A stretch of DNA of 64,000 nt, taken from assembly GCA_039197765.1 (NCBI GenBank), contig JBCCTX010000003.1:1-64000 (forward strand). Direction: 5' to 3'. The position numbers and the translations under genes were made by a program. This stretch comes from JBCCTX01 sp039197765. GTDB lineage: Bacteria; Bacteroidota; Bacteroidia; J057. Each line of letters starts with the position of its first letter. Positions within the stretch are counted from its first letter, which is position 1. Below the pieces are notes generated by a model, which was given only the letters and a program-made list of their open reading frames with translations, was not told the DNA's origin and made no database searches. Shown here one piece after another: positions 25,778 to 33,291 of the stretch.

Positions 25778-26457
25778 TAATAATTCTTTCTGCGAGAGAG
25801 TTCTAGTTCGGATATTTTTCCATTATCATCATAGGCAATGTTGGAAACAAGGTCCATGATTTTTTGCGTATCCTTGAGGTAGTTGAGGTATTTCTTGATC
25901 GTGGTAGGCTTATCGTAATCTTTGATGGGACCTGATTGGTTGATGATTACCAAAACGGGGGTATTATCAGATGAGAAATATTGCAGGACCTGGTCAATTT
26001 TCTGATTGGCATCGTCAGATGATACAGAAGAGGCGATATTTCCAAACTCCATATCCAGTTGGGAGGAACTTACGAGGGGCTGAGAAGGCTTCGGTGCCTC
26101 ATTGAGCATGCGCTCGAGTGCCAATTGCTCATCTTGAAGTTTGGTTTCCACCTGAGCAATAAGGTCTCGAATGGTCGGATCATCCAAATTCATGCTCTTG
26201 ACGTATTCCAATTGTTCTTTTTTGCTTTGAAGCTGCGCGGTTGTGGTTGCCCCTGGGCTTGCGAGTAAATTCTCTAAGATAGTCTTTGCCTCGGCAATCT
26301 TTGCCTCTTTGGCGCGCTGGGCAGCTTCTAAGGCTTGCTGCTCGGCAAGTTTTTTCTTGGACTTACATCCAGTAGTGGTAGCTAGTGGTAGTGCGAGAAG
26401 GGCAATAACAAAAAATCTCAGCCCTCGAGTTAGCATGGTTTTGCGAAATATTTGCAT
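25777..26457 (-). CDS. Coiled-coil lipoprotein of unknown function
   Basis: A 226-residue lipoprotein; the signal ends in TTTGCKSKKK (lipobox Cys). Ala/Glu/Lys-rich residues after it form a coiled coil to about residue 110, and the C-terminal part PVLVIINQSGPIKDYDKPTTIKKYLNYLK looks globular. The open frame extends to 26595 inside the aldo/keto reductase gene; the Met at 26457 gives a normal lipoprotein signal, with 26436 as alternative. Its stop codon overlaps the start of the NTF2-like gene by one base, so translation is coupled. Confidence 0.78.
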   Translation of the reverse strand: MQIFRKTMLTRGLRFFVIALLALPLATTTGCKSKKKLAEQQALEAAQRAKEAKIAEAKTILENLLASPGATTTAQLQSKKEQLEYVKSMNLDDPTIRDLIAQVETKLQDEQLALERMLNEAPKPSQPLVSSSQLDMEFGNIASSVSSDDANQKIDQVLQYFSSDNTPVLVIINQSGPIKDYDKPTTIKKYLNYLKDTQKIMDLVSNIAYDDNGKISELELSRRKNY

Positions 26458-26561
26458 CCTGTTTGAACTTATCATATGGAACCAATTAATTAATGGTTTC
26501 GAATGGTTTCTAGGTAAAACTATGAAAAACATTCCATGAATTGAAGCCCCAGATATACTTT

Positions 26562-27563
26562 TCAATTCCAATTTAACGATTTTCGTTCCGTCCAATAAGC
26601 ATCTACGGACATTTTTGCCCTTTCCAATATTTCAGTCTCCTCTATTATTCGGGGTAACTGTAGTGCTTTGACATTCGATTGGATGTGGCTAGCCTTACCT
26701 GCTCCACTGAGAACAACATGTATCCAATCTTGCTGTAGGGCGATTTTTAATAGGAGTGCATCGATTGTGGTGTCATAGGACTGTGCAATAGCTTGCAGGA
26801 AGTGGAGAGTTTCCGTAAAATGTGGATGGGTATTGCGGGTAGTCAAGCGTCCATTGGCCAGGGCTTCTTTGATAATGATTCCTTTGCCCATTTGGGATGC
26901 AAGGGTAAGAGCCTCCCCAGCGCTGGGCTCCATAACATTCCACGTAGCTTGAAAACTATCGAAAACCGGAACTCCGTCTACTTCGCTCATTAATGCAGCT
27001 CGTATAACTTCCCCTTGTTCAGGGCCACTCACAGACATCCCAATTCCTATCCCTTTCTCCTTTAGGCGTACAAGTGCTTCGAGAACTTCCGTTTTTCCTA
27101 GTATTCCACTTGAAAAAGTTGCCGAATGAACTTGATATAGGTCTAAATGATTGCCTAAGCGTTTTTGGCTGGAGGCCCATTGTCGGGAAAAGGTGTCCAA
27201 GTTATGATCTTTTACTTCGTGAACTTGTGCTTGTACCTGCCATTTAGCCGTGTAGGTGTACCCCCATTTGGAGCCTACAGCGATAGCATCTAGGGGGAGA
27301 TCGCGCTTTCTAATCCAAGAGGCCAGGAATTCTTCTGCCTTCCCATAAGATTGGGCCACATCAAAGTACCTGATTCCCTCTTTCCAAGCTAGGTCTAATA
27401 CGCTATGCGTATGAGCCTCCATTTGCGCAACACCATAGGAAAAATTTAGGTCTTCCCCATGGTTGAGGTTTATGTAACCGGGTCTCCCTAAAGCGGCGAG
27501 CCCTAGACCTAGTCTACTCACTTTTACGGGTAGGTTACCCAAGGGGATCAGTGAAATCGTCAT
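26562..27563 (-). CDS. Aldo/keto reductase
   Basis: A 333-residue NAD(P)H-dependent TIM-barrel reductase. The tetrad is visible: Asp and Tyr in YFDVAQSYGKAEE, Lys in VGSKWGY, His in YQVHSATF. The C-terminal cofactor region is IHVVLSGAGKASHIQSNVKA. It reads sugar or carbonyl substrates; the specific one cannot be told. It starts 29 nt inside the upstream kinase gene and no later Met fits the family N-terminus, so it is co-transcribed with that kinase and the GH57 gene. Confidence 0.9.
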   Translation of the reverse strand: MTISLIPLGNLPVKVSRLGLGLAALGRPGYINLNHGEDLNFSYGVAQMEAHTHSVLDLAWKEGIRYFDVAQSYGKAEEFLASWIRKRDLPLDAIAVGSKWGYTYTAKWQVQAQVHEVKDHNLDTFSRQWASSQKRLGNHLDLYQVHSATFSSGILGKTEVLEALVRLKEKGIGIGMSVSGPEQGEVIRAALMSEVDGVPVFDSFQATWNVMEPSAGEALTLASQMGKGIIIKEALANGRLTTRNTHPHFTETLHFLQAIAQSYDTTIDALLLKIALQQDWIHVVLSGAGKASHIQSNVKALQLPRIIEETEILERAKMSVDAYWTERKSLNWN

Positions 27564-28410
27564 ATGTTAGAACTTCAACTAGTCTTTCGATGGGGTCAGA
27601 TATAATTTTTCCTTGCTGAATATGTGCCTTTTGTAGGGTGCTAATAAGCTCCTCTTGGAAATGGATGGCTATAGAGCCTACAAAATCAACGGGATACTTA
27701 CGAGAATGGGGGAGGGGGGCTAAGGTTCCTTGTATAAAAGCCCCAAATCGCTGAATAATCATTTCACATATCTCAGGAAGGTGCTTGAATGCGTGAACAG
27801 TACGAGCGAGAGAGCCTAGCCATTTTACGGGTTTGAATTCTGTATACAACTGATTTCTCAACGTTTCCCGGTCCATCTGCAACTGATCGAGGATAACCCT
27901 TTCGGTATTTTCTGTAAAATCCCCCTGTAAAATTTTAATAAGTAAATGCTTCCCTAAGTCCACGCCTGAGCCTTCATCTCCCAAGATGTACCCTAATCCC
28001 CCTCTCCTGCGGGTTATTTTTCCTCCATCAAATTCACAGGCATTTGATCCTGTCCCCAAGATCGCGACAATTCCTTTTGTCCGTTGGGTAGCTAGACAAG
28101 CTGCTTGAAGATCATCGCCAACCCATATTTGCTCAACTTCGGGGAATAACCCTCTTAACATTGATTGCATCTGATTCCTGGGATGGGAATTTCTCAGGCC
28201 TGCACCAAAGAAATGGATTGAGGTAGGAGGAAAATCTAAGGAATGTATGCTAAATACGTTTTGTGCGGCTTGTTGCAAGTCTACTTGAGAAAGCGAAGAA
28301 GGATTAAATCCGATGGAGGAAAAGCGCTGGACTACTTTGCCCTTTTCACATAAGCGCCAGTCTGTTTTTGTGGCACCACTTTCGGCGAGTAAAATACGCT
28401 TGTGCATCAT
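27535..28410 (-). CDS. BadF/BadG-family ATPase, N-acetylglucosamine-kinase-like
   Basis: A 291-residue ASKHA-fold kinase. Phosphate 1 motif LLAESGATKTDWRL, the VGDDLQAA segment, phosphate 2 motif AILGTGSNAC, and GGLGYILGDEGSGVDLG are characteristic of GlcNAc kinases from Bacteroidota (MurNAc/GlcNAc recycling). It probably phosphorylates an amino sugar. The stop at 27535 overlaps the reductase start. Which sugar is used is not settled by the sequence. Confidence 0.88.
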   Translation of the reverse strand: MMHKRILLAESGATKTDWRLCEKGKVVQRFSSIGFNPSSLSQVDLQQAAQNVFSIHSLDFPPTSIHFFGAGLRNSHPRNQMQSMLRGLFPEVEQIWVGDDLQAACLATQRTKGIVAILGTGSNACEFDGGKITRRRGGLGYILGDEGSGVDLGKHLLIKILQGDFTENTERVILDQLQMDRETLRNQLYTEFKPVKWLGSLARTVHAFKHLPEICEMIIQRFGAFIQGTLAPLPHSRKYPVDFVGSIAIHFQEELISTLQKAHIQQGKIISDPIERLVEVLTYDDFTDPLG

Positions 28411-28445
28411 AAACAGTAGATTCCTATAGACTCTTGTTGCTGAGT

Positions 28446-29600
28446 TTATTCCGTTCGCAATTGTAATTTGAGATCGGATAACATGTTCATAAAACTGGAA
28501 TAGATATCGTAGGAAGAGCCTAGGAGATCCTCGGAAGGGGAATGTATTTCCTTCATCCGAGTAAAAATATCAGCCTCTTGGAGAATCGACCAATTTCGGA
28601 GAATTTTCTTATTGCTGTGTTGTAAGACTTCATCAGAAAGGCTGTAAATCTTTTCCAGGGCTTCTCGCTGCATGGGGTTGCTTTGCCATGACCGGATTCC
28701 TCGATCCGGCCATGCCCACGAAATGGAGTCAAAGGCATTATAGGTTCCTCGCGCCTGAAGGGAAGAGATGGCCTCTGAAGGGGTTAGGAATGTCATCCCT
28801 TCATATTTCCAGACTTCTTCCGGTAGGTAATTAAAAAAAGATAGCAAGGATCGAGAAGCATGTTTTTCAAAGGTGCTGAAATCCATTGAGAGCGTAACTA
28901 AGCTCCCTCTTGCTTGCGATAGCCAAAAGGCATAGTTCGCAGCAGTTAGGGGAAACGAATCCCACTCAGTATCTGAAAAGCGAAAGGAAATATCTTCAGA
29001 AAGTTGGGCATGTCGAAGAAGTAGAGAAACCCCATCAACATCCGTTGGCTTACAAAGCTCATTTTCAATTTCTGGAGCCAATAAAGCGGGAACCCCTTCA
29101 CACAAAATCCCTTTGTATTGGTGCATCTTGGCGTAGTAAGCCAAGTAGTTATTGTAAATGAGATGGGTATTGCACAATACCTGAGGTACTTGTCCAAAAA
29201 ACTTTTCTAGGCGGTTTCGCTGAAGGGCCAACTGCCTCGAGAATTCCTTGCGGTTAAATAGAAAACTCAAGGAGTGATAGTAGGGATAATTAAGCCATTC
29301 AACTCCACCTGTTTTTGTGAGTTGCTGTAACGCCTTTAGCCCATCGGGAGCTTGGACATCCATGAGGTCTAACGTAGTCCCACTGATGCTCAGGGCAAAC
29401 TTGAACTTATCGCCATTTCTTTCGATCAGGTTTTGCAAAACCCGGATACTCGGAATCAAGGTGCCTATTGTGAACCGCTGGATTTTATCGATTGAAGACT
29501 GGTGATCGATATAAGATTTGTGTGTTCCCAAGTCAAAAAAACTAAAAGAATTAAGGGGAAGGGGAACGTGAATATGGAAGTGTATGCAAATTCTGGGCAT
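28446..29600 (-). CDS. Glycoside hydrolase family 57-like protein
   Basis: A 384-residue cytoplasmic protein. It follows the GH57 alpha-amylase layout: HFHIHVPLPL (family VHQPFRL region), FALSISGTTLD, GVEWLNYPYYHSLS, GILCEGVPALL (nucleophile Glu position), FRFSDTEWDSFPLTAANYA, and LSMDFSTFEKHASRS (acid Asp of the usual MDYETFGEH). The open frame begins at 29672, but the Met at 29600 starts the first strand directly. GH57 enzymes act on alpha-glucans such as glycogen. It leads the operon with the kinase (35 bp) and the aldo/keto reductase. The first histidine motif departs from the consensus, so activity is not assured. Confidence 0.82.
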   Translation of the reverse strand: MPRICIHFHIHVPLPLNSFSFFDLGTHKSYIDHQSSIDKIQRFTIGTLIPSIRVLQNLIERNGDKFKFALSISGTTLDLMDVQAPDGLKALQQLTKTGGVEWLNYPYYHSLSFLFNRKEFSRQLALQRNRLEKFFGQVPQVLCNTHLIYNNYLAYYAKMHQYKGILCEGVPALLAPEIENELCKPTDVDGVSLLLRHAQLSEDISFRFSDTEWDSFPLTAANYAFWLSQARGSLVTLSMDFSTFEKHASRSLLSFFNYLPEEVWKYEGMTFLTPSEAISSLQARGTYNAFDSISWAWPDRGIRSWQSNPMQREALEKIYSLSDEVLQHSNKKILRNWSILQEADIFTRMKEIHSPSEDLLGSSYDIYSSFMNMLSDLKLQLRTE

Positions 29601-30186
29601 AAGACCAGCCTGATGGGTTGAAAAACACAAACTAACTGTTAATATGGTCTTTTTTCTTCTGGATCGCAACATATTCTCTTTCCCTAAATTTTTTAAGTCT
29701 TCTACAGGAATGAGTAGGTAATATTTGCCTAAAAGTGGATGCTAAGATTAAGACAAATAAAGCCAAAAGATTGAAGGAATCGGGTGAAAATGGAGTACAG
29801 AGGGCCTATTTAATGAGGTGGGAAACAATAAAAATTATTCAATTCTCCAATCAGTATGTATTAAAATAATATTCGATAATTATAATGAATAATTTTCGGG
29901 ATAATTTTTTGGACAGTGATTTTGGTTAGATTTTGCATGGCTATGTATTCCTTATAACTAAATGAAAATCAAATAATTATGAATATCTATTTCATTTATG
30001 TGATTGGATTATTTTCAACAATGCTCCAAAATATTATTCCTATGCTTCAATTGTGGAAAAAAAATCACCCTTGAATGTTTGAAGATTATACGAATTTTTT
30101 CTAAAATTGAAAGGTAAGTTTAGGGTCATTCATCAAGCCGATGCATTTATTGTAGGCATTTATTATTTCACAAACATCTTGGAAAA
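29601..30186. other. AT-rich intergenic region
   Basis: About 590 bp between divergent genes. Clearly richer in A and T than its surroundings. Apart from the 31-codon reading frame at 29979-30074 I see no gene, RNA or repeat. Promoters for the GH57 operon and the 30187 gene must lie here. Confidence 0.6.
29979..30074 (+). CDS. Possible 31-residue hydrophobic micropeptide (PQ-loop-like)
   Basis: ATG to TGA encodes 31 residues: a single hydrophobic helix (YFIYVIGLFSTMLQNIIP) followed by MLQLWKKNHP. The pattern helix-x-Pro-x-x-x-x-W-K resembles the first helix of SemiSWEET/PQ-loop proteins, but there is no second or third helix downstream. It may be a genuine short membrane peptide, a remnant, or chance in AT-rich DNA. 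Confidence 0.25.
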   Translation: MNIYFIYVIGLFSTMLQNIIPMLQLWKKNHP

Positions 30187-30387
30187 ATGATCAATAATCA
30201 GGGAGAGAAATACCCCATCCAAAAGGATGTCCTTCACTATCGTCCTTTTCTTCAAAAAAAGACCCTAAAGGCGATTGAAAAAACCTTACACGCCTTCTAT
30301 GATTCTGATGAAGAGGAGCTGACAGATTCCCAGTTACAGGCCCTGAAACTATTGCAAGAAGTATATGGGAAATTAATTCACAGTTGA
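30187..30387 (+). CDS. Small hypothetical protein
   Basis: A 66-residue soluble protein with basic first half (YRPFLQKKTLKAIEKTL) and acidic centre (DSDEEELTDSQ), predicted mostly helical. I do not recognise it. Codon use looks normal and the reading frame ends 10 bp inside the 3' end of the convergent response-regulator gene. Confidence 0.5.
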   Translation: MINNQGEKYPIQKDVLHYRPFLQKKTLKAIEKTLHAFYDSDEEELTDSQLQALKLLQEVYGKLIHS

Positions 30388-31106
30388 GGAATTAGACCGG
30401 ATGCTTTTTCAACGGCAATCTCTAATGATTTGACCAATAAAGGTATTTCTGCCAGAGACGAATCGATTTCCCGTTCAAATTTGAAATTCTTCTCAAGGCG
30501 ATCCGCTAAATCTTTGATTTCAACCATACCCATTAACCGAATTTTCGATTTCATTTTGTGAATGGCTGCCCCTAACTGGATCCATTTTTGGCTTTCAATC
30601 AATTGATGTATTTCCTGAATTCCTTCTGGCATTTCATCGAGGAAAATTTGAATCATTTCTGCTTCAAATTCCTGGTCTCCTTGGGATAAGTCTTTTAAAT
30701 ACTTCAAATCAAAGGAAATAGAAGGCTCAGCCAATACACTATTTTCTGTATCTGTCGATAGGACCTCTCTCAATAAGCTGATGAATTCGTCAGGTATTAG
30801 GGGTTTAGCTAGATAGTACTTTGCTCCGAGTTCAGCAAATCTGGATTGCTCCTCTGCCCGAAGCGTACCTGTAACCACCACAATTGGCCCTGTGCGGACA
30901 AAGGCTAATACATCATGCGCGGTTCCATCTGACAGGTGGTAATCTGTAATGACCAAGTCATATGTATGATGATTCCAAAACTTTTGGCCTTCAGACACAC
31001 TGTTTGATAGGGTAAAGCTCAACCAAGCTTCCTTAGCGAGAATTCGCTTGAAAGCCATTTGGTCGATGGTATCATCCTCAATATACAGGATATGTTTTTG
31101 ACTCAT
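30378..31106 (-). CDS. Response regulator with REC and C-terminal Hpt domain
   Basis: A 242-residue cytoplasmic signalling protein. The receiver domain (1-115) has YIEDD, the phospho-acceptor Asp in VITDYHLSDG and the Lys in YLAKPL. After a linker, an Hpt domain (about 150-235) carries AAIHKMKSKIRLMG, where the His takes phosphate. It has no output domain, so it relays phosphate. It lies 10 bp after the single-domain regulator in the histidine kinase operon. Kinase to REC to Hpt would allow a multistep phosphorelay to a distant target. Confidence 0.9.
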   Translation of the reverse strand: MSQKHILYIEDDTIDQMAFKRILAKEAWLSFTLSNSVSEGQKFWNHHTYDLVITDYHLSDGTAHDVLAFVRTGPIVVVTGTLRAEEQSRFAELGAKYYLAKPLIPDEFISLLREVLSTDTENSVLAEPSISFDLKYLKDLSQGDQEFEAEMIQIFLDEMPEGIQEIHQLIESQKWIQLGAAIHKMKSKIRLMGMVEIKDLADRLEKNFKFEREIDSSLAEIPLLVKSLEIAVEKASGLIPQL

Positions 31107-31116
31107 ATTACAGGTT

Positions 31117-31539
31117 TTAGTATGACAATTCGCTCACTTCCCAATAGTGTTTTACAGAGCGCATTACCTCAATGAATTTTTTATAGTCAAACGATTTGAG
31201 CATATATCCTGCAATGGATAATTTGTAACTTTCCAATTTATCATTGTGATCGTCAGAAGTAGTAAGTACTACGACAGGTATCACTTGAAATTTGGGATGG
31301 GACTTAATGGCTTTCAGGAATTCCAGGCCATTCATTTTAGGCATATTGAGGTCTAGTAGGATAATTCCAGGTAAATTATTGAGGTTATTTTCCAGAAATT
31401 CCAATCCTTCTTCTCCATTTTTACAGACTGTGAGGGGTCTCTCAACATTTAACTCTTTCAGTACTTTCTTTACTGTCATTGCATCTACGAGATCATCCTC
31501 AATGAGTAAGATTGATTTTTGGTCTTTCATCTGGTCCAT
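31117..31539 (-). CDS. Single-domain response regulator (Rcp1-like)
   Basis: A 140-residue stand-alone receiver. Acidic pocket LIEDDLVD, phospho-acceptor Asp in ILLDLNMPKMNG, Thr/Ser in VVLTTSDD and Lys in YMLKSFDYKKF match the phytochrome-associated Rcp1 subgroup. There is no DNA-binding domain. Located 16 bp after the kinase stop, it is the likely direct partner of that kinase. Confidence 0.92.
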   Translation of the reverse strand: MDQMKDQKSILLIEDDLVDAMTVKKVLKELNVERPLTVCKNGEEGLEFLENNLNNLPGIILLDLNMPKMNGLEFLKAIKSHPKFQVIPVVVLTTSDDHNDKLESYKLSIAGYMLKSFDYKKFIEVMRSVKHYWEVSELSY

Positions 31540-31555
31540 ATTGAATCGTTTAAAG

Positions 31556-33112
31556 TTAAATCTCTAGATTAAGCTGTGGCTCATGTGGTATAGTAAAAAG
31601 GAAAGAAGTCCCCGTATCCAATTCTGACTCTATCCAAATATTTCCTCCAAAAAGGTTGAGGGTTTTTTTGACGATGGAAAGGCCTACTCCTGTAGCCTCT
31701 ACTTCGTCTCTGGGCCGAAGGGTTTGGAATATTTTGAAAATCTTATCGTGGTATTTTTCGTCAATCCCAGGGCCATTGTCCTTTACCCAAAAAGTATGGT
31801 GGTGGGATCCATGGGTAAAGCCAACCTCTATTTTACAGGTTTCTTTATCATTGTATTTGATGGCATTACTCATCAGATTTTGAAATATTTGCTGGGCACT
31901 GACTTTGTTGTAAGAGACAGTCGGCAACTCTTTAGGAATGGTAATTTCAATGCCCTCTCCTATTACGAGCATTTCCTTTATTTCCTCGACGAGGGTTTGA
32001 AGGTTTACATGGTAAATTTCAGTGTTTACCCTTCCGATTTTAGAATAATTTAAAATACCCGTAATGAGTTCACTCATTCGGTTAACACGACCTCTCAGTA
32101 GGGCAAATTGCTGTTTACCTTCTTCATCGAATTGCTCTTCATAATCTTCAGAAATCCATTGAGAAAGGGAACTAATTGCGCGGAGTGGAGCCTTTAAGTC
32201 GTGTGATACGATGTAGGCAAAGTCCTTTAGTTCTGCATTGGCTTGCGCCAACTGGTTAAGGAGCTTTTCTCTTTTCTCTTCCTGGGCTTTTCTTTGGCTA
32301 ATATCTCGAATGAAGGCTGAGAAAAAATACTCTTCCCCAAGCTGGATGGGAATAATGGTTAACTCTATCGGAAATTCTCTGTCAAGCCTATTTACGGCCT
32401 TGATTTCCAGACGCTGGTTCAATGCAGGTCCTTCACCCGTTTTAAGAAAGTGCTCAAACCCTTTGTCATGAGAACTCTTGTATTGGCGAGGGATGATGGT
32501 ATCCGAAATAGTTACCCCTTTAACCTCATCTGCTGACCACCCAAATATTTGTTCTGCTTGTGAGTTCCATTCCGTAATTTTCCCCTCCTGGTTGATCACA
32601 ATTACCGCATCAAGTGCAGAGTCTATAATGGCTCGCATCTTAGCGTCATTCTCCTGGACGACCTTCTCAGCTTGCTTGTAGTGCCCTACATCGTCCAGAA
32701 TATATATAACCCCTAGGTACTTACCCTCTGGGCTTTTGAAGGGAGACGCCTTCAAAGACGTCCACCAGGCGATACCCTTTTTGTGTTTGTTTTCAAATGT
32801 TAATTCTCTTTTTCCATGCTCGATTCCAATGAGTTCTTTTTTCGTTTCTTCCGCTAAGTCAGCCCCTGATAGTAATTTTTGATCGATCAGGGTCCCCACT
32901 AACTCCTCCTTGTGAAAACCTGTGAGGTCTTCCACTCGGTTATTTGAAAATATAATATGCCCAATCGGATCGGCAATGATTAGACCCTCGTCAATATTTT
33001 CTAAAAGGGCATTTGCATCTGGATATTGTTCACTCAAATCTATTTTGAGTCCATCCCATTTTTTTAGGGGTAGAGAAGGAGTAGTGGGAAAGTTCTCGGA
33101 TTGGTCCTTCAT
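31556..33112 (-). CDS. PAS-domain sensor histidine kinase
   Basis: A 518-residue soluble kinase with no transmembrane helix. Two PAS domains occupy about residues 30-145 and 155-280 (first with a PAC segment GVIYILDDVGHY; second with ITEWNSQAEQIFGWSADEV). HisKA follows with the H-box AYIVSHDLKAPLRAI, then HATPase_c with N-box QNLMSNAIKYND, G1 VKDNGPGID, F-box KIFQTL and G2 GVGLSIVKK. The kinase resembles cyanophytochrome-type output modules. The ligand of the PAS domains is not evident. It leads an operon with two response regulators. Confidence 0.92.
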   Translation of the reverse strand: MKDQSENFPTTPSLPLKKWDGLKIDLSEQYPDANALLENIDEGLIIADPIGHIIFSNNRVEDLTGFHKEELVGTLIDQKLLSGADLAEETKKELIGIEHGKRELTFENKHKKGIAWWTSLKASPFKSPEGKYLGVIYILDDVGHYKQAEKVVQENDAKMRAIIDSALDAVIVINQEGKITEWNSQAEQIFGWSADEVKGVTISDTIIPRQYKSSHDKGFEHFLKTGEGPALNQRLEIKAVNRLDREFPIELTIIPIQLGEEYFFSAFIRDISQRKAQEEKREKLLNQLAQANAELKDFAYIVSHDLKAPLRAISSLSQWISEDYEEQFDEEGKQQFALLRGRVNRMSELITGILNYSKIGRVNTEIYHVNLQTLVEEIKEMLVIGEGIEITIPKELPTVSYNKVSAQQIFQNLMSNAIKYNDKETCKIEVGFTHGSHHHTFWVKDNGPGIDEKYHDKIFKIFQTLRPRDEVEATGVGLSIVKKTLNLFGGNIWIESELDTGTSFLFTIPHEPQLNLEI

Positions 33113-33291
33113 AAAGTCTTCAATCTATTTAACTCAAAAATAGTCATTAAATGTAATATATAATTATAGAATTAAATGATTGGTGTATTTTCCGCGTTAT
33201 TTTGCAGAAAGTGAAAGACGGATGGTAAGAATTCGGCACTAGAAGATTTTAGGGATAATGTGTATCTTTCCCTTTCAAACCCGAATCACCT

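Noticed and set aside
21533..26457. Toxin-antitoxin or phage defence island
   Set aside because: All four proteins have export or lipoprotein signals and none has a nuclease, NTPase or antitoxin-like DNA-binding motif.
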